Origin: Sulfidibacterium sp036244975
GTDB taxonomy: Bacteria; Bacteroidota; Bacteroidia; Bacteroidales; F082
Length of the DNA stretch: 64,000 nucleotides
Direction of reading: 5' to 3'
NCBI GenBank assembly: GCA_036244975.1
Contig: BTTE01000005.1
Location: 3,223-67,222 of the forward strand
A program made the position numbers and the translations under genes. The notes below the pieces were generated by a model, which did no database searches, was not told the DNA's origin, and saw only the letters and a program-made list of their open reading frames with translations. Of the stretch, positions 8,697 through 16,759 are shown piece by piece. The stretch's first letter is position 1; each line of letters begins with the position of its first letter.

Positions 8697-9905
8697 ATGG
8701 ACAAAACAGGAACAGCCGGAAACAGAGGCCCCGGAGTTCGCTCGGATGTGTGGGTCGAGATTGAGCTTACCCGAAACAACGGCTTGCAAATTGAAGTGAA
8801 AAGCAGGGTGAAAGCGCTTTTCGGAAGACAGATTCGGGAACTTGCGGAAAAGGTGCTCCGTTTTTTTGAATTGGAGAACGCCCACGTTTCCATCGAAGAC
8901 GCCGGAGCACTTGATTTTGTGCTGGCAGCCCGGCTTGAAGCAGCCATAAAACAGGTAATAAAGACCGAAAAGGAATTTTTACTTCCGCTTTTGGAGGAGA
9001 ACACCACAGCAACCGAAAAGGATAATTTCCGTTTTTCCCGGCTTTACCTGCCGGGAAATTCCCCCAAATTGATGATAAACGCCGGGGTACACAAACCCAA
9101 CGGCCTGATTCTCGATATGGAAGATGCCGTGGCTCCTGCCAAAAAATTTGAAGCCCGTTTTCTGGTACGGAATGCCTTGCGTACGCTTCGCTTTTATGGT
9201 GCCGAACGTATGGTCCGCATCAACCAGGGAGCGAGAGGGCTGGAGGATCTGGAATTTGTGATTCCTCATCATGCCAACATGATTTTGATTCCCAAATGTG
9301 AATCGGAAAAGGATGTCCGGCAGGTAGCTGAGAAAGTGGAGCAATTGCGAAAGCAACACAAAATTACTCATCCCGTGTGGTTTATGCCGATTGTTGAAAG
9401 TGCCAAAGGGGTTATGAATGCTTATCAGATTGCCGGTGCCGACCTGTATGTGGCTGCAATGGCCATTGGCCTGGAGGATTATACCGCCGATTTGGGGACT
9501 CACCGCACCAACGAAGGAGCCGAGTCGTTTTTTGCACGCTCCATGGTGGTGAATGCAGCACGGGCAGCCGGCATTCAGCCCATTGACTCCGTGTTTTCCG
9601 ATGTGTCGGACATGGTGGCACTGGCCGAAAATGTAAAACGTTCCAAAGCTTTGGGTTTTGACGGAATGGGATGCATTCATCCCCGGCAAATCAAGGTGAT
9701 ACATGAGAATTATGCTCCGGATGCAGCCGAAATAGATAAAGCCAAAAAGATATTTCTTGCTTTTAAAGAAGCCGAAGCCAGAGGACTGGGCGTGGTTTCT
9801 CTCGGCTCAAAAATGATTGATCCGCCGGTGGTAAAGCGGGCGATGAACACCATTAAATTGGCTGTAAACACCGGAAAACTAAACAAAAACTGGATGGAAA
9901 ATTGA
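8697..9905 (+). CDS. Citrate lyase acyl-carrier (gamma) and beta subunit fusion, CitDE
   Basis: A 402-residue protein with two parts. Residues ~1-90 match citrate lyase acyl-carrier protein: 'GPGVRSDVWVEI', where the Ser should carry the phosphoribosyl-dephospho-CoA prosthetic group, then 'GLQIEVKSRVKALFG' and 'DAGALDFVLAARLEAA'. Residues ~110-402 match CitE, the citryl-ACP lyase that splits citryl thioester to oxaloacetate and acetyl-ACP: 'LYLPGNSPKLM', 'GLILDMEDAVAPAKK' with the metal-binding acidic residues, 'MPIVESAKGVMNA', and 'GFDGMGCIHPRQIKV'. In enterobacteria these are separate genes (citD, citE); here they are one chain with a ~20-residue Glu/Thr-rich linker. citF follows 110 nt downstream. 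CitC, CitX and CitG, needed to build and load the prosthetic group, are not in the window. The sequence does not show whether the enzyme acts in fermentation or in a reductive TCA-like route. Confidence 0.9.
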   Translation: MDKTGTAGNRGPGVRSDVWVEIELTRNNGLQIEVKSRVKALFGRQIRELAEKVLRFFELENAHVSIEDAGALDFVLAARLEAAIKQVIKTEKEFLLPLLEENTTATEKDNFRFSRLYLPGNSPKLMINAGVHKPNGLILDMEDAVAPAKKFEARFLVRNALRTLRFYGAERMVRINQGARGLEDLEFVIPHHANMILIPKCESEKDVRQVAEKVEQLRKQHKITHPVWFMPIVESAKGVMNAYQIAGADLYVAAMAIGLEDYTADLGTHRTNEGAESFFARSMVVNAARAAGIQPIDSVFSDVSDMVALAENVKRSKALGFDGMGCIHPRQIKVIHENYAPDAAEIDKAKKIFLAFKEAEARGLGVVSLGSKMIDPPVVKRAMNTIKLAVNTGKLNKNWMEN

Positions 9906-10015
9906 TTCGGAAGATTAAAAACTTAAAAGGTGAAAATAAGTAAGTGAAAACGGTCAGCCATATTCAGGCATCAACAACAACAATTCACCATTAACCAGTA
10001 ATTAACCAAAACAAA

Positions 10016-11581
10016 ATGAAAAAATACGATAAAGTTGTTAAAAATGCTGCGGGACGTCAGGTACCGACCATAATTAATGGCGAAGAGCATGTGCCTTTTA
10101 TGGGCGTGGGAAAATACAAACCTGCCGGCAGAAAATATGCGCCTCGTATTGTTAGTTGTGCCGATTATCCGGAGAATGGTAACAAAGTGGTGGCGAATCT
10201 GAAAGCAGCGCTTATGAAAGCCGGTCTGCGTGACGGTATGACCATTTCGACGCATCACCATTTTCGCGATGGCGACCTGATTGCCAATAAAATATTTGAC
10301 ATAGCCCATGAGTTGGGTGTGAAAAATCTGCGGTGGTTTCCGTCAGCCGGTTTTCCGTGTCAGGCACATTTGATTCCTTATCTTGAAGAGGGTACCATCA
10401 ACCGGATTGAAGGCAGCATGAACGGGGCCCTCGGGAAGTTTTGTTCCGAAGGAAAAATGGCCGGGCTGGGCGTTTTACGTTCCCATGGTGGCCGTTACCA
10501 GGCGGTGCAGGATGGCGAAGTGCAAATTGACATTGCCGTTATTGCAGCTCCTACGGCCGACCCTTTCGGTAATGCCAACGGTGTAAACGGCAGTGCGGCT
10601 TGCGGGCTGCTGGGCTTTGCCCTCGCCGACTCGCAATACGCTGACAAAGTTATTGTGGTTACGGATAATTTGGTGCCTTTCCCTGCTATTCCATGGCAAA
10701 TCCAGGGGAATTATGTGGATTATGTGGTAAAAGTGGAACAGGTGGGAATTGCTGAAAAAATTATTTCCGGGACGACAAAAATCACCAAAAGCCCTGACCG
10801 GCTGCTGATTGCCGAAATGACGGCTCGCTTTTGCGAAGCTACCGGATTGATTTACGATGGCTTTTCTTATCAGGCCGGCGCCGGCGGAACAGCACTCTCC
10901 ATTGGAAATTATTTCGGCGATATTTTGCGCAAAAACAGGTGGAAAGCGCGATTTATACGTGCCGGAAGTAACCAATATCCTGTGGAAATGCTGGAAGAAG
11001 GTCTTGTAGAATACATCCTCGATGGCCAGACTTTCGACATGGAAGGTATCCGTTCTATGCGCGAAAACCCAAACCACGTGTGGACTTCGCCGTTTACTTC
11101 GTACAATTATCACGGCAAAGGCAACTTTGCCTCACTCGTGGATGTGGTGGTGCTGGGCGCTACCGAAGTCGATGTGCATTTCAACGCCAACGTAGTCAGT
11201 CATTCGGATGGCTACCTGCTGCACGGCATTGGCGGCTGGCAAAACACTCTTTTCGGGAAAACTACCATTTTGCCCGTTCCGCTGTTCCGCGACCGTATTC
11301 CTGTTATTCGCGATGAGGTAACTACCCTTTGTGCTCCGGGCGAAATGATCGATGTTATTGTTACCGAACGTGGGATTGCCATCAATCCGCTACGCAAAGA
11401 CCTGATAGAGAAAGCCAAAGGTAGCGGACTATCCATTAAAACCATTCAGCAGCTGAAAAAAGAAGCCGAAGCCATCTGCGGTGTACCGGACAAACCGGAT
11501 TTGAGTAACGAATTTGTGGCGGTCATCAAATGGGTTGATGGCACGGTGTTGGATTCGGTGAGGAAAGTTGTTGTGGATTAA
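10016..11581 (+). CDS. citF: Citrate lyase alpha subunit (citrate:acetyl-ACP transferase)
   Basis: A 521-residue protein of normal CitF length. It swaps acetyl for citryl on the acyl-carrier domain, the first half-reaction of citrate lyase. Family hallmarks include 'GMTISTHHHFRDGD' near residue 75, 'IAAPTADPFGNANG' near 180, 'FSYQAGAGGTALSIG', 'LLHGIGGWQNTLFGK', and a C-terminal 'ERGIAINPLR'. It lies 110 nt after the CitDE fusion on the same strand; the spacer has no terminator-like hairpin, so cotranscription is likely. All three activities of the lyase are thus encoded by two adjacent genes. Confidence 0.93.
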   Translation: MKKYDKVVKNAAGRQVPTIINGEEHVPFMGVGKYKPAGRKYAPRIVSCADYPENGNKVVANLKAALMKAGLRDGMTISTHHHFRDGDLIANKIFDIAHELGVKNLRWFPSAGFPCQAHLIPYLEEGTINRIEGSMNGALGKFCSEGKMAGLGVLRSHGGRYQAVQDGEVQIDIAVIAAPTADPFGNANGVNGSAACGLLGFALADSQYADKVIVVTDNLVPFPAIPWQIQGNYVDYVVKVEQVGIAEKIISGTTKITKSPDRLLIAEMTARFCEATGLIYDGFSYQAGAGGTALSIGNYFGDILRKNRWKARFIRAGSNQYPVEMLEEGLVEYILDGQTFDMEGIRSMRENPNHVWTSPFTSYNYHGKGNFASLVDVVVLGATEVDVHFNANVVSHSDGYLLHGIGGWQNTLFGKTTILPVPLFRDRIPVIRDEVTTLCAPGEMIDVIVTERGIAINPLRKDLIEKAKGSGLSIKTIQQLKKEAEAICGVPDKPDLSNEFVAVIKWVDGTVLDSVRKVVVD

Positions 11582-12157
11582 AAAGTTCCTAAGAAAACGT
11601 CCTGTTTTTTTAAGTGCTTTACTTTTTGATGGTCAGTCCGTAAACAGGGCAATTGATTTTGTGTATTTAGTCGAACTGATCCCGGGCGCAGTCGAGGGAT
11701 CTCGTGGGTTATATTCCCCGCTCCCCGGAGTGATTAAGTAATATTTCCATTGAGATACCTTGTTAGCTTGCTGCCAGGAGTTTCACTTTTAGTTGGGTTG
11801 AGGCAAATCGAAAATCTGCCGTCTTTTTGCAAATATTAATTTCAGTTTTCAGAGTTTCCGGAAACAATTCGGATGAAGTTATTAACCAAAATAAGAAAAA
11901 ACTGTCCAAATAACTCAGGAAATACTAAGTTGATGCCGAAAATATTGATTTTTATTGAATTGGATCTTTGGCGTTGCAAACGTTATAATCAATAGTTTTG
12001 TTTGGGTGTCAAAATACACAGGTAAAACGAAATAAAACCGCGTTCTTTTTATTAAATACTTAAGCCTAAGGCTATTATGGTAGTAAGACATCGGTTTTTA
12101 TTGATTTTTATAAAAATTCCCAATTGGGGAGACAGCTTTTTTGTATACGAAGATATC
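11582..12157. other. Long AT-rich intergenic region with degenerate palindromes
   Basis: No credible gene is seen in these ~575 bases on either strand. The region carries a REP-like block at 11669-11701: AGTCGA occurs twice (11669-11674, 11690-11695) and GATCCC (11678-11683) is mirrored by GGGATC (11696-11701). A second block at about 11751-11786 looks like a decayed hairpin around 'TTAGCTTGCTGCC'. A short palindrome-like TTCCCAATTGGGGA is at 12117-12130. The rest is AT-rich without recognisable content. Confidence 0.5.
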
Positions 12158-12165
12158 TATTTTTG
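12158..12165 (+). promoter_or_regulatory. Candidate -7 element before the small Q-rich ORF
   Basis: TATTTTTG matches TAnnTTTG, 27 nt before the ATG at 12193. A second match, TAAATTTG, lies at 12279-12286 inside the ORF and could serve a shorter product starting at 12397. Upstream TTTG is present but at a spacing (about 14 nt) shorter than the usual one. Confidence 0.35.
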
Positions 12166-12192
12166 ACCTGATTAAGAGTTGAAAAATTTTCT

Positions 12193-12489
12193 ATGCAAAT
12201 GCGAAACAGGTATTCACATATAAACAGATTCGTAAAGGAAGCAGAAATAGCTTTCGCGGAGCTGTTTGTATATACCTGTAAATTTGTATTGGGAGAAAAC
12301 TTTTTTAACGGCTCTACGTCAACCTTATTCATTACTTTTTCTGCAAATAGTCATCAGGGAATCCAAAAGTACGGTCAATCCGCTACCCTGACAAGAATGA
12401 GCATTGCTAATAATCAACAGCAAAGCCAACAGCAGAATCAACAGCAAAGTCAACAGAATTTCAATTGGAATTCTAATCGGGAAAAGTAA
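12193..12489 (+). CDS. Small Q/N-rich hypothetical protein (98 residues; possibly only the last 30)
   Basis: Not recognised. The 98-residue frame begins 27 nt after a TAnnTTTG element and is followed 26 nt after its stop by a strong hairpin (12516-12545), so it is framed like a small transcription unit. The N-terminal two-thirds is ordinary mixed sequence without a signal peptide. The last 30 residues, beginning at an in-frame ATG (12397), are almost only Gln, Ser and Asn in an imperfect 'QQQSQQQNQQQSQQN' run encoded by repeated CAACAG/CAAAGC units. It directly precedes the broken P-II gene. It could be a real small gene, a leader ORF, or chance; codon use gives no firm answer. Confidence 0.3.
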   Translation: MQMRNRYSHINRFVKEAEIAFAELFVYTCKFVLGENFFNGSTSTLFITFSANSHQGIQKYGQSATLTRMSIANNQQQSQQQNQQQSQQNFNWNSNREK

Positions 12490-12515
12490 GTCATTCAACA
12501 ACAAAATTTTTATTA

Positions 12516-12545
12516 AAAGGCTTATGAGTTTCCTCATAGGCCTTT
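12516..12545 (+). terminator. Hairpin terminator or attenuator before the P-II gene
   Basis: A 13-bp stem (AAAGGCTTATGAG paired with CTCATAGGCCTTT, one G-U wobble) closes a TTTC loop and is followed by ATTGTTTAA. It is the strongest hairpin in this part of the window. It could end the small Q-rich unit upstream, or act as an attenuator for the P-II gene starting 26 nt further on. Confidence 0.55.
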
Positions 12546-12571
12546 ATTGTTTAACTAAATACTTAATACTT

Positions 12572-12969
12572 ATGAAAAAAATTGAAGCAATTATCCGAAA
12601 AGCAAAATTTGAGGATGTAAAAGACGCCTTAACAGAGGTGGGGATTGATTTCTTTTCCTTCTGGGAAATGCGGGGTGTAGGCCAGGCAAGAGAAGAACGG
12701 GCTTACAGAGGTGTGGTGTACGACACCAGCACCATTGAACGCTTGATGCTTTCCATCATCGTTCGTGATAAAACGTTGATAAAACCGTGGCTTGCATAAT
12801 GGAAGCAGGAAGAACAGGCGATATAGGCGATGGAAAATTTTTTGTAGAGCCCATTGAAAAAGCCTATCGAATTCGTACGGGCGAAAGCGGGAATGACGCG
12901 TTATACATAAAAGGAATTGAAGAAGAAGGGCTTGATATTTACGAACACGGTGAAACAGCTTACAATTAA
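12572..12969 (+). pseudogene. P-II family nitrogen regulator, frameshifted
   Basis: The 5' part encodes a clear P-II protein ('MKKIEAIIRKAKFEDVKDAL', 'YRGVVYDTSTIERLMLSIIV', 'RDKT'), then runs into a stop at about 12799 after 'LIKPWLA'. The frame one base back continues the same protein with 'DKTVACIMEAGRTGDIGDGK', 'FFVEPIEKAYRIRTGESG' and a normal C-terminus to 12969. One base appears to be missing near 12775-12778; restoring it gives a P-II of about 132 residues with a C-terminal extension. P-II proteins sense ATP/ADP and 2-oxoglutarate and usually control the ammonium channel AmtB. No amtB is present here. There is no slippery heptamer, so programmed frameshifting is unlikely; a true inactivating mutation or an assembly error are both possible. 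Confidence 0.8.
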
Positions 12970-13122
12970 GCTCTTAATTTTAATACTTGTCTGTTTTTTG
13001 GCAGAAAATCACCTTGCCAGAAAGAGGCGAGGAAGGCAAATTACCAGAGTCTTTATCTTGGGAATTGCCATACTTCATCAATAATAAAAATTACTTATTC
13101 ATTTACCTAAAAATTTTATCTT

Positions 13123-13935
13123 ATGAAAAAGATACAACTTACATTATTATTTGCTATTTTATTGGGAATAAATAGCCATATCGTCGCTCAAAGTACTGAT
13201 GCTAAAAACAAAGTCAAAGTAGATTTTGGAGTTGACTTATATAGCCGTTATGTATGGCGCGGTACTCAACTCGGGGGCAACTCGCCCAGCTTACAGTCCA
13301 GTCTGTCTGCTTCTTATGGGAATTTTGAAGTGGGCGCCTGGAGTGCCTATTCGCTTGGTGGAATACATTCAGCTCAGGAAATGGACTTATATTTAAGTTA
13401 TTCATTTCTTAATGAACTGTTTACAGCGATTATCACCGATTACTATTTTCCAACCGAAGATGCTCCCTATAATTATTTTGATTACAACAAAGGCAGTACC
13501 GGTCATGTTCTCGAAGCGGGTGTCAGTTTCAACGGGACAAAAGAAATACCGTTTTCCTTTAGCGCCTACATGAATTTTTTCGGAGCAGATGCCATTCGTT
13601 TGAATAATAATCCGGCAAGTCTCAATTTTAATAAAAAAACAGGGATTCAATATTCCAATTATTTCGAGTTGGATTATAACACATCTACTCAAAAAGTTGA
13701 TATTAGCCTGTTTGTAGGCGCAACCTTAAGCAAGCCTCAAAAGGCAAATGCCAACATTGGTTTTGTAGGGGAATCCGGATATTACGGGAAAGAGCCCGGA
13801 ATCGTTAATTTGGGAATTACTGCATCGAGATCAGTAAAAATTACTAAGTATTACTCGGTTTCACTGTCAGCATCTTTAATTACAAATCCACAGGCCAAAA
13901 CGGTATTCCTGGTATTCGGAACTAAATTGGAATAG
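13123..13935 (+). CDS. TorF-family putative porin
   Basis: A 270-residue protein with a signal peptide ('LTLLFAILLGINSHIVAQ', cleavage near residue 23) followed by amphipathic strands. The mature start 'VDFGVDLYSRYVWRGTQLG' carries the S-R-Y-V-W-R-G motif typical of TorF/Gcw_chp-like porins, and the chain ends in a strand 'TVFLVFGTKLE'. In Bacteroidota such barrels are often found near P-II and ammonium-transporter genes, and here the frameshifted P-II gene ends 153 nt upstream. It is presumably an outer-membrane channel; substrate unknown. The start has a weak A-rich upstream and no TAnnTTTG box, so it may belong to the upstream transcription unit. Confidence 0.75.
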   Translation: MKKIQLTLLFAILLGINSHIVAQSTDAKNKVKVDFGVDLYSRYVWRGTQLGGNSPSLQSSLSASYGNFEVGAWSAYSLGGIHSAQEMDLYLSYSFLNELFTAIITDYYFPTEDAPYNYFDYNKGSTGHVLEAGVSFNGTKEIPFSFSAYMNFFGADAIRLNNNPASLNFNKKTGIQYSNYFELDYNTSTQKVDISLFVGATLSKPQKANANIGFVGESGYYGKEPGIVNLGITASRSVKITKYYSVSLSASLITNPQAKTVFLVFGTKLE

Positions 13936-14009
13936 AAGCAGTTCAAGGGAACAAGTTGATGTTTGGGCCACTTCGCTATTTGGAATTACCATTTTTCCGA
14001 AAGGTTCAA

Positions 14010-14651
14010 CTACTTGAATTCAGGATGGATACTGAGGTAAACAGGTGATTTCTTCTTCTTCGATCCTAACCGGTACCATGGTTTGATTTTCAGAACCAGC
14101 CCCAGCTTTTCATATTCAACTTTGCCGCCATCGCCCAGAATTATCTTTAGCATTTGATTCAGTGATCCGCTTTTCAGTAATTTGGACAGGTTGAAATTTA
14201 CTTTTATCGGGAAGAAAACTGTTTCCCGGGGTGGTATTGTTACCGGTTGGCTAAGGACACCTGTTGCCAACGTATCCGATTTGGCCTGAAGTATCCAGTC
14301 CATTCCTGAAATGGCCGCCACTTCGTCCGCAGTATTTTGTCCCTGAACGGTTAACTTTATCACCGAAGGCAGGTCGCCTTTGAAAAACCGGAGTCCGAGC
14401 GTAATCATTTGTCCGAAATCCAGATCGGAAGTCTTTCTCTTTTGCGAGACATCGATACCAGCAATGGAAAGGACTTTCACATCCCGGACGGTAAATCTGC
14501 TGTGCACAAACAGCTCATACTCTTTGGCTTGCTTGAAAAGGCTGCATGAACTAAAAGAAAATGTCAGAAAAAGCAGTGCCAGACCAACAGTAATATGTCC
14601 GGGAAAATCCGGAAATAAAGCCCTGTTTTTATGTGTTGATGATACGAACAT
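14010..14651 (-). CDS. LEA14-like lipoprotein of unknown function
   Basis: A 213-residue protein with an N-terminal hydrophobic stretch ending in a lipobox-like 'FSFSSC' (Cys near residue 36), so likely a lipoprotein. The mature part contains an immunoglobulin-like, LEA type-2-like pattern ('EYELFVHSRFTVRDVKVLSIAGIDV' begins the domain; 'VTIPPRETVFFPIKVNFNL' closes it) of the kind found in small periplasmic Bacteroidota proteins. It starts 15 nt after the stop of typA and is probably cotranscribed. An alternative start further in would shorten the unusually long N-region. No specific role can be given. Confidence 0.6.
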   Translation of the reverse strand: MFVSSTHKNRALFPDFPGHITVGLALLFLTFSFSSCSLFKQAKEYELFVHSRFTVRDVKVLSIAGIDVSQKRKTSDLDFGQMITLGLRFFKGDLPSVIKLTVQGQNTADEVAAISGMDWILQAKSDTLATGVLSQPVTIPPRETVFFPIKVNFNLSKLLKSGSLNQMLKIILGDGGKVEYEKLGLVLKIKPWYRLGSKKKKSPVYLSIHPEFK

Positions 14652-14666
14652 TTTCGCTGAATAGGA

Positions 14667-16469
14667 TTAAATTTTGTTAAACCGTTTCCGTTTGGTTTCG
14701 TCCAGAATAATTTTGCGCAGACGCAATGAACGCGGGGTTACTTCGAGATATTCATCTTTGCGGATAATTTCCATGTACTCTTCGAGAGAAAATTTTATGG
14801 ATGGCGGAATCAGCACTTTGTTGTCAGAGCCGGAGGCACGCATATTGGTGAGCTTTTTTCCTTTGTTAATATTTATCACAATGTCTTTGTCGCGGGAGCT
14901 TTCGCCGATAACCTGTCCGGCATACACTTCGTCGTTGGGTGATATGTAAAAACGGCCTCTGTCTACCAGTTTCCAAATGGCATAAGCAACAGCAGTACCG
15001 GTTTCCATGGAAATAAGTGCGGCATTGTTACGGGTTTGAAATTCTCCTTTCCATGGTTCATAGGCTTTAAAGCGGTGGGCGATAATGGCTTCGCCTTCGG
15101 TTGACGTGAGAATAGCATTGCGCAAGCCAATGATTCCCCGTGATGGAATACTGAATTCCAGCATCATCCGGTCGTTTTTAGGCTCCATGTTTTCAAACTC
15201 TCCCTTTCGCTGGGTAACCATGTCAATAACACGACCTGAAAAATCTTCCGGTACCAAAACCGTAAGGCCTTCCACCGGTTCGTGTTTAACGCCATCTATT
15301 GTTTTGATAATTACTTTGGGCTGACCCAGCTGGAACTCGTAACCTTCGCGGCGCATGGTTTCCACGAGAATGGAGAGATGAAGAATTCCCCTGCCGAAGA
15401 CCAGATATGCATCGGCCGAATCGGTTTCCTCCACACGTAATGCCAGGTTCTTTTCCGTTTCGTGAAAAAGACGGTCGCGCAGGTGACGTGAGGTAACATA
15501 TTTCCCTTCTTTACCAAAAAACGGCGAGTTGTTAATGGTAAACAACATGCTCATGGTTGGCTCGTCGATGTTGATGGGAGGCAATCCTTCGGGACTCTCA
15601 TAGTCGGCCACCGTATCGCCGATCTCAAAATCCTCAATGCCCATGAGCGCAATGATGTCGCCGGCATAAACCTCGTCTTTGTATTTTTCTTTTCCCAGCC
15701 CTTCGAAACGGTAAAGCTCTTTGATCCGGGACTTTTTTATGCTGCCATCTTTTTTAACAAGCGAAACATTCATATCAGTTTTCAGCTTTCCGCGCAGCAA
15801 ACGGCCAACAGCAATCCGTCCCACATACGAAGAATAATCCAGCGAGGTGATCTGCATTTGCGGAGTACCTTCAACATATTTTGCCGAAGGAATATGCTCC
15901 AGAATTTGATCTAACAGATAAGATACGTCGGTGGTTGGTTTTTGCCAGTCGGGGCCCATCCAGCCCTGTTTTGAGGAACCGTAAACCGTAGCGAAATCCA
16001 ACTGCTCTTCGTTGGCTCCGAGGTTGAACATAAGATCAAAAACAGCCTCCTGTGCCTCTTCCGGACGGCAGTTGGGTTTGTCCACCTTGTTGATAACCAC
16101 AATAGGAATCAGTTTCAGATCGATGGCTTTTTGCAGTACAAAACGGGTTTGTGGCATGGGGCCTTCAAAAGCATCCACCACGAGCAAAACACCATCGGCC
16201 ATGTTCAGTACACGTTCCACTTCGCCGCCGAAGTCGGAGTGACCGGGTGTGTCGATGATATTAATCTTTACACCTTTATAGCGGACAGAGACATTTTTTG
16301 ACAGGATGGTGATACCTCTTTCTTTTTCCAAATCGTTGCTGTCAAGGATAAGGTCTCCCATATTTTGGTTATCGCGGAAAAGTTTTACCTGGTATAAAAG
16401 CCTGTCAACCAGCGTTGTCTTGCCGTGGTCGACGTGTGCGATAATAGCAATATTTTTTATTTCGTTCAT
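14667..16469 (-). CDS. typA: Translational GTPase TypA/BipA
   Basis: A 600-residue ribosome-binding GTPase of normal length. G1 'AHVDHGKTT' is at 11-19, G2 'GITI' at 52-55, G3 'DTPGHSDFGGEVER' from 73, and G4 'NKVDKP' from 127. The C-terminal BipA-specific domain is present ('RGIIGLRNAILTSTEGEAI', 'SPNDEVYAGQVIGE'). It assists ribosome assembly, stress and low-temperature growth. The start ATG is preceded by a TAnnTTTG box 29 nt upstream on the minus strand. A lipoprotein gene follows closely downstream. Confidence 0.97.
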   Translation of the reverse strand: MNEIKNIAIIAHVDHGKTTLVDRLLYQVKLFRDNQNMGDLILDSNDLEKERGITILSKNVSVRYKGVKINIIDTPGHSDFGGEVERVLNMADGVLLVVDAFEGPMPQTRFVLQKAIDLKLIPIVVINKVDKPNCRPEEAQEAVFDLMFNLGANEEQLDFATVYGSSKQGWMGPDWQKPTTDVSYLLDQILEHIPSAKYVEGTPQMQITSLDYSSYVGRIAVGRLLRGKLKTDMNVSLVKKDGSIKKSRIKELYRFEGLGKEKYKDEVYAGDIIALMGIEDFEIGDTVADYESPEGLPPINIDEPTMSMLFTINNSPFFGKEGKYVTSRHLRDRLFHETEKNLALRVEETDSADAYLVFGRGILHLSILVETMRREGYEFQLGQPKVIIKTIDGVKHEPVEGLTVLVPEDFSGRVIDMVTQRKGEFENMEPKNDRMMLEFSIPSRGIIGLRNAILTSTEGEAIIAHRFKAYEPWKGEFQTRNNAALISMETGTAVAYAIWKLVDRGRFYISPNDEVYAGQVIGESSRDKDIVININKGKKLTNMRASGSDNKVLIPPSIKFSLEEYMEIIRKDEYLEVTPRSLRLRKIILDETKRKRFNKI

Positions 16470-16498
16470 CTGTGTTTACGGGTGTTAAATTCGGGCTG

Positions 16499-16506
16499 CA
16501 AAGATA
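16499..16506 (-). promoter_or_regulatory. Candidate -7 element of typA
   Basis: On the minus strand TATCTTTG matches TAnnTTTG, leaving a predicted leader of about 25 nt before the typA ATG at 16469. Confidence 0.5.
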
Positions 16507-16736
16507 CATTTAAAATCAAGATGCTGAACAGTAGATGTGAGAGTATTAATAGGGACCGGGTTCTCCTTCATCCGGATAAAATTTGGAAGTGATAAAATAA
16601 AAAATTCGGCACGTGGCACAGCTTTGAATTTCCGGCTTCCGGCTGTTGAAATTATGATGTCTTGGGCTGTTGATTTCCCGCAAAAAGCCAAATTTTAGTG
16701 TGTGGACACAGGCCTGGCCGGTAACCGGATTTCTGC

Positions 16737-16744
16737 TAATTTTG
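16737..16744 (+). promoter_or_regulatory. Candidate -7 element that fixes the heptose epimerase start
   Basis: TAATTTTG matches TAnnTTTG and lies 15 nt before the ATG at 16760. A longer in-frame reading could begin at 16670, but it would start upstream of this promoter and add residues foreign to the family, so 16760 is chosen. Confidence 0.5.
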
Positions 16745-16759
16745 CAAAAAAAATCAAAT

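Noticed and set aside
8979..9704. 241-residue minus-strand ORF
   Set aside because: It lies wholly inside citDE in antisense, is rich in His/Gly/Phe as antisense frames of this composition are, and has no recognisable motif.
12400..12480. CRISPR-like repeats in the CAACAG tract
   Set aside because: The repeats are 3-6 bp codon repeats without spacers; there is no array structure or cas gene.
12770..12800. Programmed ribosomal frameshift in the P-II gene
   Set aside because: There is no slippery heptamer and no downstream pseudoknot-like structure, and P-II genes are not known to use frameshifting. A one-base deletion or assembly error is simpler.
12987..13175. 62-residue plus-strand ORF between P-II and the porin
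   Set aside because: It overlaps the porin signal-peptide region in another frame and has no motif or start signal.
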